From Martinezella multihospitum (lineage in GTDB: Bacteria > Pseudomonadota > Alphaproteobacteria > Rhizobiales > Rhizobiaceae), in assembly GCF_900094585.1 (NCBI RefSeq), contig NZ_FMAG01000005.1:310001-374000 (forward strand): 64,000 nt of DNA, in the 5' to 3' direction. Position 1 is the stretch's first letter, and every line of letters begins with the position of its first letter. This document shows positions 34,477-43,101 of the stretch, one piece after another. Both the position numbers and the translations under genes were made by a program. Under the pieces are notes generated by a model. That model saw only the letters and a list, made by a program, of their open reading frames with translations. It searched no databases and had not been told where the DNA came from.

Positions 34477-36822
34477 TCAGAATTCTTCCCAGTCGTCCTG
34501 GGCGAGCGCATTGGCGCCCTGGGTCTGCGGAACTGACTTGCGTGCCGGTGCAGCTACGGGCGCAGGCGCGCGACGCGAGGCTGCCGGAGCCCGCATCTGC
34601 TGGGCGGTCGCCCGCAATGCGCTGGCATTCTCCTGGGCGGCACGCGCGGTGCGGAAGCGTGCAACGAGCGTCCGCAGCGACTGGGCTTCCTCGGCAAGCG
34701 CCACGCTGGAGGCCGTGGTCTCCTCGACCATCGCAGCATTCTGCTGGGTTACCTGATCCATCTGGTTCATGGCCGAGTTGATTTCCTTCAGGCCGATAGC
34801 CTGCTCGCTCGCGGAGGCGGAGATCTGGCGGATCAGGCCGTTGATCTCCATCACCTGCTGGGCGATCTTGTGCAGGGCATCGCCCGTGCGGCCGACCAGA
34901 TCGACGCCTTCCTTGACCTGTCCGGCCGAGGCATTGATCAGGGTCTTGATCTCCTTGGCGGCGTTGGCCGAGCGTTGGGCCAGCTCGCGCACTTCCTGCG
35001 CGACAACGGCAAAGCCCTTGCCGGCTTCGCCGGCACGGGCGGCCTCGACGCCGGCGTTGAGCGCCAGAAGATTGGTCTGGAAGGCGATCTCGTCGATGAC
35101 GCCGATGATGCGCGACACCTCCTGCGAGGATTGCTCGATGCCATGCATGGAGGCTATAGCCTTTTGCACGATCTCACCGGAATGCTCGGCATCCTGAGAC
35201 GCTGCGTTTACGCTGCTTGCTGCCGTGCGGGCATTCTCGGCGCTGGAATTAACCTGCGCGGTGAGCTCGTTAAGTGCTGCGGCCGTCTCTTCGAGGCTGG
35301 CTGCCTGCTGCTCGGTACGGCGGGCGAGGTCCGAGGCGCTGTTGCTGATTTCGCCGGTGCCGCTGCCGATATTGCCGACGCTGACATTGACGGTGTGGAC
35401 CGTCTCTTCGAGGCTTGCCAGCGCAGCATTGAAGTCCTGTTTGAGCTGGGCGTACTCGCCAGGGAAATCGTCTGTGATCCGCTGGCTGAGATTGCCCTTC
35501 GACAACTCGGCAAGGTTATGGCCGAGAATGCCGACGATATGGCGCTGCAGGGAAACGCTCTCGTTACGTTCGGTCTCGGAGCGGCGGCGTTCGCCCTCGG
35601 CGGCCTGACGCTGGTCATAGGCTTCGCCCTCGAGGCGCTTGGTATCGGCGAGCGCGAAGCGGAAACCTTCCAGTGCCTTGGCGACCGAACCCACTTCATC
35701 GGCACCTGCCTGCCCGGCGACCGGTTCGGCATAATTGCCCGCACTCAGGCGATTGACGCTTGTGACAAGACCGGCGAGCGGCTTCTGCACGAAGCTGCGC
35801 ACGGCGGCGTAAAGAGCGAACATGACGGCGGCGAGTACCAAAAGTCCGGCAACGATCATCGTATAGGTCTGATCGCGTACAGGCGCTGCGATCGCGCTGT
35901 GCGGAACGTCGATCAGAACGACCCAGGTGGCATTGAGGCCGGGGACGGCGAACGGATAGACGACACGGTCGAACTCTTCGCCACCGTCTTCGGAGAGGTT
36001 CTTGAGGATGCTCGTGGACGAGGAGGTCAGCGCCGCCTTGATGGCATCGGCGCCCGAACCATTATAGTCCTTCATCAGCAGGTTCGCGCTTGGTGCGACC
36101 AGCCACTTGTTGTCCTGGGAAACCAGCAGCACGCGGCCGGTGCCGAATGGCTGCAGCTTCTGCAGCTTGGTGGAAAGCGAGGCGAGCGAGATATCGACGC
36201 CCGCAATGCCGATCAGCTTGCCGCCCGACATGACGGGATAGGCAATCGAACTCATGGTCGTCGGAACGTCGGTGCCCTGTGCAAGGTAGGGCGGCGTGAT
36301 CGCGCCCTTGCCGCTGTCGGCGGCAAGCTTCCACCAGGCTGCGGTGTAATCATTGTCGAAGGTGGAAAACTGGATGCCGCCGTCCTTGGTCTTTGACCAA
36401 TAGGGCGTGAAGGCACCCTTGTCGTTGACGCCCTGATCCTTGTTATTGGCAAGCTCCGTCGTCTTGCCGTCGAATGCGCCGAGCTGCTCGCAGAACCAGC
36501 TGCCGAAGGCAAAGGCATTCTGTTCGACGTTTGCTTTGAGGATGTTGATGATGCCCTTGCGGTCGAAGGTATGACCTTCGTGGCCGCGGCCGATGATGGC
36601 GGCCATGGAGCGGGCGGCGCTCGCCATTTCGCCGACATTGGCAGCGATTTCGTTGGAAATGGATTTGGCCTCGGTATTGGCCTGGTCCATTGTCAAGGTC
36701 TCGACGCGATCACGGGTCTGGGAAATCAGCAAATAGTTGGAAACCAGCAAGACGAGTGCAATCGCCAGCCCAGTGACCAAGATCAGCTTGGCCGCAAGCG
36801 ACTTCATACGAAAGATGAACAT
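34477..36822 (-). CDS. Methyl-accepting chemotaxis protein with dCache-like sensor domain
   Basis: A 781-residue chemoreceptor. The first transmembrane helix is near residues 8-30 and the second near 325-347, with a periplasmic PDC/dCache-type sensor of about 290 residues between (FSTFDNDYTAAWWKLAADSGKG, YPVMSGGKLIGIAGVDISL). A HAMP region and a second HAMP-like segment lead into the signalling domain with the hairpin tip NLLALNAGVEAARAGEAGKG. It ends in DWEEF, a CheR/CheB-docking type pentapeptide. ATG 36822 has AGGA four bases upstream; 36807 is an alternative. The neighbours suggest nucleoside or ribose-related ligands, but this is inference. Confidence 0.92.
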   Translation of the reverse strand: MFIFRMKSLAAKLILVTGLAIALVLLVSNYLLISQTRDRVETLTMDQANTEAKSISNEIAANVGEMASAARSMAAIIGRGHEGHTFDRKGIINILKANVEQNAFAFGSWFCEQLGAFDGKTTELANNKDQGVNDKGAFTPYWSKTKDGGIQFSTFDNDYTAAWWKLAADSGKGAITPPYLAQGTDVPTTMSSIAYPVMSGGKLIGIAGVDISLASLSTKLQKLQPFGTGRVLLVSQDNKWLVAPSANLLMKDYNGSGADAIKAALTSSSTSILKNLSEDGGEEFDRVVYPFAVPGLNATWVVLIDVPHSAIAAPVRDQTYTMIVAGLLVLAAVMFALYAAVRSFVQKPLAGLVTSVNRLSAGNYAEPVAGQAGADEVGSVAKALEGFRFALADTKRLEGEAYDQRQAAEGERRRSETERNESVSLQRHIVGILGHNLAELSKGNLSQRITDDFPGEYAQLKQDFNAALASLEETVHTVNVSVGNIGSGTGEISNSASDLARRTEQQAASLEETAAALNELTAQVNSSAENARTAASSVNAASQDAEHSGEIVQKAIASMHGIEQSSQEVSRIIGVIDEIAFQTNLLALNAGVEAARAGEAGKGFAVVAQEVRELAQRSANAAKEIKTLINASAGQVKEGVDLVGRTGDALHKIAQQVMEINGLIRQISASASEQAIGLKEINSAMNQMDQVTQQNAAMVEETTASSVALAEEAQSLRTLVARFRTARAAQENASALRATAQQMRAPAASRRAPAPVAAPARKSVPQTQGANALAQDDWEEF

Positions 36823-37015
36823 CATTTCCTCGAAAAAGCGATGCGTCGGATACACATTATCCAGATGCAAGGTCGGCGCAGGATGGCCCTGTCATGGAGC
36901 CGCCGTTAAATTCCTGCCGCAGCCGGAAGGCCATATGCGCCAGGCCAGAGGAGAATGATGTGGAAGCGCAAAAATTTAATTAATTGCGCTTCGCAATGCT
37001 TATGAAATTTTAGCG

Positions 37016-37915
37016 TTAAAGCTTATCGGTGACTTCGCTGGCAACCGGAATCGACGGCTGCGCGCCCGGCTTCAGGCAAGCAAGCGAGCCGGCGACGGCG
37101 GCGCGGCGCAGGCTGGCGTGGAAATCCAGGCCCTGATCGAGGCTGGCGGCAAAATAGCCGCAGAAGGTGTCGCCGGCGCCGACCGTATCGACTGGCTCGA
37201 TCACGAGGCCCTTGGCGCGTGAAACCTCGCCGTCACGAATGGCGATGACGCCGTCGCCGCCAAGCGTGACGATCAGGGTCTGACCGGTTTCGCCGTGCAG
37301 GCGGACGAGGGCAGCCTCGCGCTCGGAGGCCGACATATTGTCCTGGCCAGCCAGTCTCTCGAATTCCGTCTCGTTGGCGATGACGATATCGGCAAGGCGG
37401 CCGAGGCGGGCCGCTTCCGGGATCAAAGGAGCAAGATTGAGCACGGTGCGCACGCCCTTTGCCTTTGCGGCGTTGAGCGCCGTTTCGACAGCCTCGACCG
37501 GAATTTCGAACTGCAGCATCAACGTATCGCCGGGGTTGAGCGCCGCCACGGCAGCCGTTGCGTGTTCGGCCGTATTCGTGCCGTTGGCTCCGGGAACGAC
37601 CGCGATCATGTTCTCGCCGTCACCGCCGACGAGGATCAGAGCCGTGCCGGTCGGTTCCGAAACGCGCCGGACGGTGAAAAGATCGGTGCCTGCTGCCTGC
37701 AGCAGATCGACTGCGGGTTCCGCAAAGCCGTCATTGCCGACAGCACCATTCATGCGCACCGTTGCGCCGGCGCGGCGCGCGGCCAGCGCCTGATTGGCGC
37801 CCTTGCCGCCGGCAGCGGTGGAGAAGCCGTTGCCGGCAACGGTTTCTCCCGGCTTCGGCAAACGATCCGTGGTGGCGATGAGGTCCATGTTGATGGAGCC
37901 GAAAATAGTGATCAT
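37016..37915 (-). CDS. rbsK: Ribokinase (PfkB family)
   Basis: A 299-residue sugar kinase phosphorylating ribose to ribose-5-phosphate. The first PfkB signature is GNGFSTAAGGKGANQALAARR (residues 28-48) and the second DTVGAGDTFCGYFAA near 240-254 with the catalytic Asp. NMDLIATTDRLPKPGET at the start is ribokinase-like. It lies upstream of the chemoreceptor gene on the same strand. No ribose ABC transporter is adjacent. The nearby nucleoside hydrolase could supply ribose. Confidence 0.92.
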   Translation of the reverse strand: MITIFGSINMDLIATTDRLPKPGETVAGNGFSTAAGGKGANQALAARRAGATVRMNGAVGNDGFAEPAVDLLQAAGTDLFTVRRVSEPTGTALILVGGDGENMIAVVPGANGTNTAEHATAAVAALNPGDTLMLQFEIPVEAVETALNAAKAKGVRTVLNLAPLIPEAARLGRLADIVIANETEFERLAGQDNMSASEREAALVRLHGETGQTLIVTLGGDGVIAIRDGEVSRAKGLVIEPVDTVGAGDTFCGYFAASLDQGLDFHASLRRAAVAGSLACLKPGAQPSIPVASEVTDKL

Positions 37916-38016
37916 GCGATATCCTGCCCTGGGTGTTGCGCCTGCACGATCCTGCCCGAAGGCTGCCGTTGTCTTTTCGGATCATGCATCGATTGGGCGC
38001 GACACTGCCGAAGCGA

Positions 38017-39195
38017 TCAGTCTTCGTCAACCACCCTGAGCTTGAGCTGGCTCGTGCGGTTGTCGACAGGCTTGGGCCGCTCTTCCGGCCGCGCCTTGGC
38101 AGGCTCTTTCACGGCCTCGAATTCCAGTGCCTCTATGCGCTCTCCGCGCCTTGCGAGCTTGTCGGCGGAGGTGACGATCATGTCGATATCCTTCTGCGCC
38201 ATGGCGAAATGGCCTTGCAGCTTGCGCACCCGCTCATCGAGGCGCGAGAGGTCGTCCATCAGATGCGCCACTTCGCTCTGGATGACATGCGCCTGCTCGC
38301 GCATGCGCTGGTCCTTCAGCACAGCTTGGATGACCTGGATCGACAGCATCAGCAGCGAGGGTGAGACGATGACGATGCGGGCGCGCTGGGCCTTCTGCAC
38401 GATCGCTTCGAAATTCTCGTGGATCTCGGCGAAGATCGATTCGGACGGCACGAAGAGGAAAGCCGTGTCCTGCGTCTCGCCGGGGATCAGATACTTCTCC
38501 GAAATGTCGCGGATATGCAGCTCCAGATCCCGGCGGAACTGCTGCGCGGCGATCCTGCCATGTTCGGGGCTGGCGGCAGCGCGAATGGCGTTCCAGGCTT
38601 CCAGCGGAAACTTCGCGTCGATGACCAGCGGCGGCGAACCGTTCGGCATGCGAACGGTACAGTCCGGCCGCGAACCGTTCGACAGTGTCGGCTGGAAGGC
38701 GTAGGCGCCTATCGGCAGCCCATCGGCGATGATGGTCTCCATCCGTGCCTGGCCGAAAGCGCCGCGCGTCTGCTTGTTGGAAAGAATGGCCTGCAGGCCG
38801 ACGACATCCTTCGCCAGCGTCTGGATATTGGTCTGCGCGGCATCGATGACGGCGAGCCTTTCCTGCAGTCGGCGCAAGTTTTCGTGCGTCGAGCGCGTCT
38901 GCTCGCCGATCGTCGCCGTCACCCGTTGCGACATGCCGTCCAGGCGCTGGCCGATCGCCTGATTGAGCTCCGCCTGCCTGGAGCCGAACACCTCGGCCAT
39001 GGTGGCAAGCCGCCCCTGCATCTCAGCCTGCGACCGCAGCAGTGCCGCCATCGTATGCTCGGCATCAAGCTCATCGTCCTCTGCTTGCACCCTGCCGCGG
39101 ACGAAAAGGACGATCACTGCGATCATAAGCAGGATGACGAGGCCGGTCAGAACCTGGACCGTGGAAATGGCTTGGCCGAAGATGATGAAGGACAT
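38017..39195 (-). CDS. rmuC: DNA recombination protein RmuC
   Basis: A 392-residue protein. An N-terminal membrane anchor (about residues 8-30) is followed by a coiled coil (45-130) and the RmuC nuclease-like core with GAFGQARMETIIADGLP and VIDAKFPLEAWNAI. RmuC limits inversions and other rearrangements. I prefer ATG 39195; an in-frame GTG at 39225 would add ten residues. The Lys/Arg-rich tail (KPVDNRTSQLKLRVVDED) is disordered. It is divergent from def. Confidence 0.9.
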   Translation of the reverse strand: MSFIIFGQAISTVQVLTGLVILLMIAVIVLFVRGRVQAEDDELDAEHTMAALLRSQAEMQGRLATMAEVFGSRQAELNQAIGQRLDGMSQRVTATIGEQTRSTHENLRRLQERLAVIDAAQTNIQTLAKDVVGLQAILSNKQTRGAFGQARMETIIADGLPIGAYAFQPTLSNGSRPDCTVRMPNGSPPLVIDAKFPLEAWNAIRAAASPEHGRIAAQQFRRDLELHIRDISEKYLIPGETQDTAFLFVPSESIFAEIHENFEAIVQKAQRARIVIVSPSLLMLSIQVIQAVLKDQRMREQAHVIQSEVAHLMDDLSRLDERVRKLQGHFAMAQKDIDMIVTSADKLARRGERIEALEFEAVKEPAKARPEERPKPVDNRTSQLKLRVVDED

Positions 39196-39381
39196 GAAAC
39201 CTGGCGCGCTGATGAAGTTCTTCACACAAGCATAGCAAAATTGTTGTGAATATCCAGATCAAACCGTGAACAAAATTTCGAGGCCAGCCGCTGCTGTTCG
39301 GATCGCTGCTGGCGAAAAAACACCGCTCCATCGCCATCTTGGCGATTCCATCGCACGACAAGATGCGTTAAGGGAAACGTC

Positions 39382-39897
39382 ATGACGATCAAGCCACTCA
39401 TCATTTTGCCCGACCCGCTGCTCCGCCAGGCTTCCAAGCCCATCGAGCAGATCGATACCGAAATTCAGCGTCTCGCAGACGACATGCTGGAAACCATGTA
39501 CGACGCGCCGGGCATCGGCCTTGCGGCGATCCAGATCGGCGTTCCCCGCCGCATGCTCGTCATCGACGTCGCGCGCGAAGGTGAAGAGAAGAAGCCGCTG
39601 GTGTTCATCAATCCGGAGGTCGTCGCGTCCTCGGACGAACGTTCGGTCTACGAGGAAGGCTGCCTTTCCATTCCGGATTACTATGCCGAAGTGGAGCGCC
39701 CGGCACGCGTCACCGTCAAGCATCTCGACCGCAACGGCAAGGAGCAGCTCACCGAGGCCGACGGCCTGCTTGCGACCTGCGTGCAGCACGAGATCGACCA
39801 TCTGAACGGTGTACTCTTCATCGACTATATCTCGCGCCTGAAGCGGGAGATGGTGATCAAGAAGTTCACCAAGGCTGCCAAGTCGAAGGCTCTCTGA
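39382..39897 (+). CDS. def: Peptide deformylase
   Basis: A 171-residue metalloenzyme that removes the formyl group from nascent proteins. All three motifs are present: GIGLAAIQIG, EEGCLSIP with metal ligand Cys94, and QHEIDHLNGVLF with His136, Glu137 and His140. It normally forms a def-fmt operon. Here a toxin-antitoxin pair separates def from fmt. Confidence 0.97.
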   Translation: MTIKPLIILPDPLLRQASKPIEQIDTEIQRLADDMLETMYDAPGIGLAAIQIGVPRRMLVIDVAREGEEKKPLVFINPEVVASSDERSVYEEGCLSIPDYYAEVERPARVTVKHLDRNGKEQLTEADGLLATCVQHEIDHLNGVLFIDYISRLKREMVIKKFTKAAKSKAL

Positions 39898-39907
39898 TCT
39901 CCGGCCA

Positions 39908-39950
39908 TTGAAAGCTCGGCTTGAGACGCCTATGATATCATTGATATCAA
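39908..39950 (+). promoter_or_regulatory. Promoter and palindromic operator of the toxin-antitoxin operon
   Basis: TTGAAA (39908-39913), 17 bases, then TATGAT (39931-39936) is a near-consensus sigma-70 promoter. Two adjacent perfect palindromes, TGATATCA (39933-39940) and TTGATATCAA (39941-39950), cover the -10 and start region. That is where an autorepressing antitoxin complex would bind. Confidence 0.7.
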
Positions 39951-39962
39951 ATGGAGGCGCGG

Positions 39963-40244
39963 ATGGCTGATATTTTAGTCAGAGACATGTCCGAAAGCTT
40001 GAAGCGAGAGCTTAGCGACGAGGCGAAGCGCGCCGGCCACAGTCTTTCGGAAGAAATTAAGATTCAGGTTCGTAAGGGCCTCAATGCTACGCGATTGGAG
40101 AATGTTGCAAAGGCTGGCTCGACGCTCGGCCAGCTGCGTTCTGCCTTCGCCGGCCTTGCATTGAGCGACGAAGAACATCGTGACTTCATGTCTGCCACAG
40201 ATGAGGCCCGCCGCAGAGAGGCGGAGCGCCGTGGCTCTGAATGA
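39963..40244 (+). CDS. FitA/VapB-type ribbon-helix-helix antitoxin
   Basis: A 93-residue protein. The N-terminal ribbon-helix-helix segment ADILVRDMSESLKRELSDEAKRAGHSLSEEIKIQVRKGL should bind the operator just upstream. The C-terminal half is charged and would cover the toxin active site. GGAGG lies five bases before ATG 39963; the in-frame ATG at 39951 is inside the operator region and less likely. Its stop overlaps the toxin start by four bases. Third-position GC is lower than in def and fmt, suggesting acquisition. Confidence 0.88.
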   Translation: MADILVRDMSESLKRELSDEAKRAGHSLSEEIKIQVRKGLNATRLENVAKAGSTLGQLRSAFAGLALSDEEHRDFMSATDEARRREAERRGSE

Positions 40245-40663
40245 TTGTTCTCGATACGAATGTGGTGTCGGAAATCACGAAGGAGAATTTATCTCCAAAC
40301 GTCGGTGAATGGTTTGAGCGGCAGGAGATGGAAACCCTGTATCTCTGCTCTCCCGTTCTAATGGAACTGTCCTATGGTGCAGAAAAGGTGCTGTTGAGGG
40401 ATCGATCAGAACGATTTTTCGAGGGCCTCGACTCTCTCATGGGACATCACTTTATGGGGCGCATCTTGCAACTGGATCAAGACAGTGCGCTGTTAACGGG
40501 CCGCATTCGCGCCCGTCGCGAACGTTCGGGCCATCAGATTTCCGTGCAGGACGCCATGATCGCCGCCATCTGTCTTGCGAATGGCGCGACATTGGCGACG
40601 CGCAACACAAAAGACTTCGAGGGGCTTGATCTGAAGCTCATAAACCCGTTTGAAGGCGGCTAA
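40241..40663 (+). CDS. VapC/FitB-type PIN-domain toxin ribonuclease
   Basis: A 140-residue PIN-domain protein. It opens MIVLDTNVVSE with the first metal-binding Asp (residue 5). Other acidic active-site residues lie in VLMELSYGAE and ISVQDAMIAAICLANGATLATRNTKDFEGLDLKLINPF. Such toxins cut RNA and are silenced by the partner antitoxin. The start overlaps the antitoxin stop (ATGA). It is probably stable and chromosomal; fmt follows 72 bases downstream. Confidence 0.93.
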   Translation: MIVLDTNVVSEITKENLSPNVGEWFERQEMETLYLCSPVLMELSYGAEKVLLRDRSERFFEGLDSLMGHHFMGRILQLDQDSALLTGRIRARRERSGHQISVQDAMIAAICLANGATLATRNTKDFEGLDLKLINPFEGG

Positions 40664-40673
40664 CGCCCGACCC

Positions 40674-40691
40674 CGACGGCACGTGCCGTCG
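40674..40691. repeat. 18-bp perfect palindrome after the toxin gene
   Basis: CGACGGCACGTGCCGTCG is a perfect palindrome 11 bases after the toxin stop and 45 bases before fmt. No T-run follows. It may be a terminator-like hairpin, a protein-binding site or the edge of the inserted segment. Confidence 0.5.
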
Positions 40692-40735
40692 ATGCCGGGT
40701 CACTCCAAGTTTGATATCTCAGCCGGATGGATCGC

Positions 40736-41683
40736 ATGTCGCTCAACATCATTTTCATGGGAACGCCCGAATTTTCCGTACCGACGCTGCGGTCCTTGAT
40801 CGATGCGGGGCATAGGGTTCGCGCCGTTTACACGCAGCCGCCGCGCCCAGGTGGCCGGCGTGGACTGGACCTGCAGAAGTCACCGGTGCATCAGGCAGCC
40901 GAGTTGCTGGGCCTGCCGGTCTTCACGCCGGTCAATTTCAAGGATCCCGACGAGCGTCAGCGTTTTCGCGATCTGAATGCTGATGTCGCCGTCGTCGTCG
41001 CTTATGGTCTGTTGCTGCCGGAAGCGATCCTCACCGGGACACGTCTTGGCTGCTACAACGGCCATGCCTCGCTATTGCCGCGCTGGCGTGGTGCCGCGCC
41101 CATCCAGCGGGCGATCATGGCCGGCGACGCCAAGACCGGCATGATGGTGATGAAGATGGACAAGGGGCTCGATACCGGGCCGGTCGCTTTGACACGTGAA
41201 GTCGAGATCGGCGAGACCATGACCGCAGGCGAACTGCATGACAGGCTGATGCTCGTCGGCGCGAAAGCCATGGCTGAGGCCATGAACAAGCTGGAGCATG
41301 ATGAACTTTCTCTGACCGCGCAGCCGTCAGAAGGTGTTCTGTACGCTGCAAAGATCGACAAGGGCGAGACCCGCATCGATTTCGGCAAGCCGGCGGCCGA
41401 TGTTCACGATCACATTCGCGGCCTGTCGCCTTTCCCCGGCGCCTGGTTCGAAGCCGAGATCGCAGGCCGGCCGGAACGCATCAAGGTGCTTGGCTCGGAG
41501 CTGGCTGAGGGCGATGGTGCGCCTGGAAAAGTTCTGACGGACGATCTCGTTATTGCCTGCGGCTCCGGCGCCGTCAGGCTGACGAAGCTGCAGAAGGCTG
41601 GCGGCAAGCCTTTGGCCGCAGCTGATTTCCTGCGTGGCACGCCGATCGCGCCGGGCACCGTGCTTGCCTCGGAGCAGGGCTGA
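40736..41683 (+). CDS. fmt: Methionyl-tRNA formyltransferase
   Basis: A 315-residue enzyme that formylates initiator Met-tRNA using 10-formyl-tetrahydrofolate. It starts NIIFMGTPEFSVPTL, contains the catalytic region SLLPRWRGAAPIQRAI with YNGHAS before it, and has a C-terminal OB-like domain from about residue 208. ATG 40736 matches homologues; the in-frame ATG at 40727 adds three residues. Its stop overlaps the truA start by one base, so the two are coupled. Confidence 0.96.
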   Translation: MSLNIIFMGTPEFSVPTLRSLIDAGHRVRAVYTQPPRPGGRRGLDLQKSPVHQAAELLGLPVFTPVNFKDPDERQRFRDLNADVAVVVAYGLLLPEAILTGTRLGCYNGHASLLPRWRGAAPIQRAIMAGDAKTGMMVMKMDKGLDTGPVALTREVEIGETMTAGELHDRLMLVGAKAMAEAMNKLEHDELSLTAQPSEGVLYAAKIDKGETRIDFGKPAADVHDHIRGLSPFPGAWFEAEIAGRPERIKVLGSELAEGDGAPGKVLTDDLVIACGSGAVRLTKLQKAGGKPLAAADFLRGTPIAPGTVLASEQG

Positions 41684-42486
41684 TGCCACGCTATAAAATG
41701 ACCGTCGAATATGACGGCATTCCCTATGTCGGCTGGCAGCGCCAGGAGAACGGCCCTTCCGTGCAGGGCGCGATCGAAGGCGCCATCCTGTCCTTGACCG
41801 GCGAAACGGTTTCGATCCGCGGCGCAGGGCGCACCGATTCCGGCGTGCACGCCATGGGACAGGTCATGCATGCCGATCTTTCCAAGGAATGGAAGGTCTA
41901 TACGCTCCGCAACGCCCTTAATGCCCATCTGAGGCTCGCCAGCGACCGCGTCGCCATTCTCGACATCGTCGAGGTCGACCAAAGCTTCGACGCGCGCTTC
42001 TCGGCCATCCGCCGCCATTATCTCTATCGCATCATCGCCCGCCGCGCGCCTCTGGCTTTGGAAGCCGGACGCGCGTGGTGGGTGCCGAAGGATATGGATC
42101 ATGAGGTGATGCATGCCGCGGCCCAGACCCTTGTGGGACGGCATGATTTCACCACCTTCCGGTCGGCGCATTGCCAGGCAAACAGCCCGGTGCGTACGCT
42201 CGACCGGCTGGATGTGACGCGCAGCGGCGAGCTGATCGAGATCCGCGCCACGGCGCAAAGTTTCCTGCACAATCAGATCCGCTCCTTCGCCGGCACGCTG
42301 AAGCTGGCGGGGGAGGGCAAATGGACGCCCGATGACGTGCGCGCGGCGCTCGAGGCTAAGGATCGCAAGGCTTGCGGCCCTGTCGCTCCGCCGGACGGGC
42401 TCTATTTCATGCAGGTGGATTATCGTGACGGGGCCGGTTTACCCGGCGAGGGCGAAAATATCGACGACGGCGAGGATCCGTCCTGA
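41683..42486 (+). CDS. truA: tRNA pseudouridine(38-40) synthase
   Basis: A 267-residue pseudouridine synthase modifying the tRNA anticodon stem-loop. The catalytic Asp is residue 52 in GAGRTDSGVHAMGQ. KMTVEYDGIPYVGWQRQ opens the protein, and FLHNQIRSFAGTL is near residue 194. The acidic tail (EGENIDDGEDPS) is unusual but probably disordered. It overlaps fmt at TGATG and converges with the small membrane gene downstream. Confidence 0.96.
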   Translation: MPRYKMTVEYDGIPYVGWQRQENGPSVQGAIEGAILSLTGETVSIRGAGRTDSGVHAMGQVMHADLSKEWKVYTLRNALNAHLRLASDRVAILDIVEVDQSFDARFSAIRRHYLYRIIARRAPLALEAGRAWWVPKDMDHEVMHAAAQTLVGRHDFTTFRSAHCQANSPVRTLDRLDVTRSGELIEIRATAQSFLHNQIRSFAGTLKLAGEGKWTPDDVRAALEAKDRKACGPVAPPDGLYFMQVDYRDGAGLPGEGENIDDGEDPS

Positions 42487-42501
42487 TCCGCGCCTGTTGG
42501 T

Positions 42502-43101
42502 TCAGCCCGGCGGATAAACGCCGAGGAAGCGCTGCAGGAAGTCCGTCAGCAGCATGGTCGGAATGAGCAGCACCAGCGTCAGCGTGCCGATGAAGAGCGG
42601 GTGCATGCCGCAGATCATTCTGAGCATGCGCGCCAGCGAAAAGATGATCGCCATCATCAGCGCCAGCCACAGCAACGCCGCCAACCCGCTGGAGCCGGGA
42701 ACGAAGGCGATCAAGGCGATGAGCAACGCATTCAGATAGGATGTCGGCACGCCAAGCCAGTTCACGACGACGACGATCGGCGTGAACTTGTCGCCGAAAC
42801 GGAAAATCAGCAGCAACACGCCAGCAAGCACGAGCGGGATCAACCAGTTCGCAAGTTCGACTAAGGCCAGGCGCAGAAAGAAAGCAAGACCCGTCGATGT
42901 CTCCGGCGGCATGGCGGTCAGATAGGCCTTCTGCCACCACAACCAGGAAATGCCGATCGACGGCAGGCACCAGAAGATTGCCCAGAAGGAGCGCATCATG
43001 CCGCGGTCCGTTATGTCCAGATACTGGAATCCGCGCGCATCCATCCGGATCAGCAGCCAGAGGCCGGACAGGTAATATTGGACTTCCCTAAAGGTCGGCA
43101 T
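42502..43101 (-). CDS. Hypothetical integral membrane protein downstream of dapE
   Basis: A 199-residue protein with about five hydrophobic segments (near 33-55, 72-101, 110-128, 130-155 and 165-190) and a YIP1-like overall layout. The soluble start reads FREVQYYLSGLWLLIRMDARGFQYLDITDRG. It has no signal peptide. It overlaps the end of dapE by 14 bases on the same strand, so it is probably translated from the dapE mRNA. I do not recognise a defined family; a link with lysine or cell-wall precursor synthesis is only contextual. Confidence 0.75.
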   Translation of the reverse strand: MPTFREVQYYLSGLWLLIRMDARGFQYLDITDRGMMRSFWAIFWCLPSIGISWLWWQKAYLTAMPPETSTGLAFFLRLALVELANWLIPLVLAGVLLLIFRFGDKFTPIVVVVNWLGVPTSYLNALLIALIAFVPGSSGLAALLWLALMMAIIFSLARMLRMICGMHPLFIGTLTLVLLIPTMLLTDFLQRFLGVYPPG

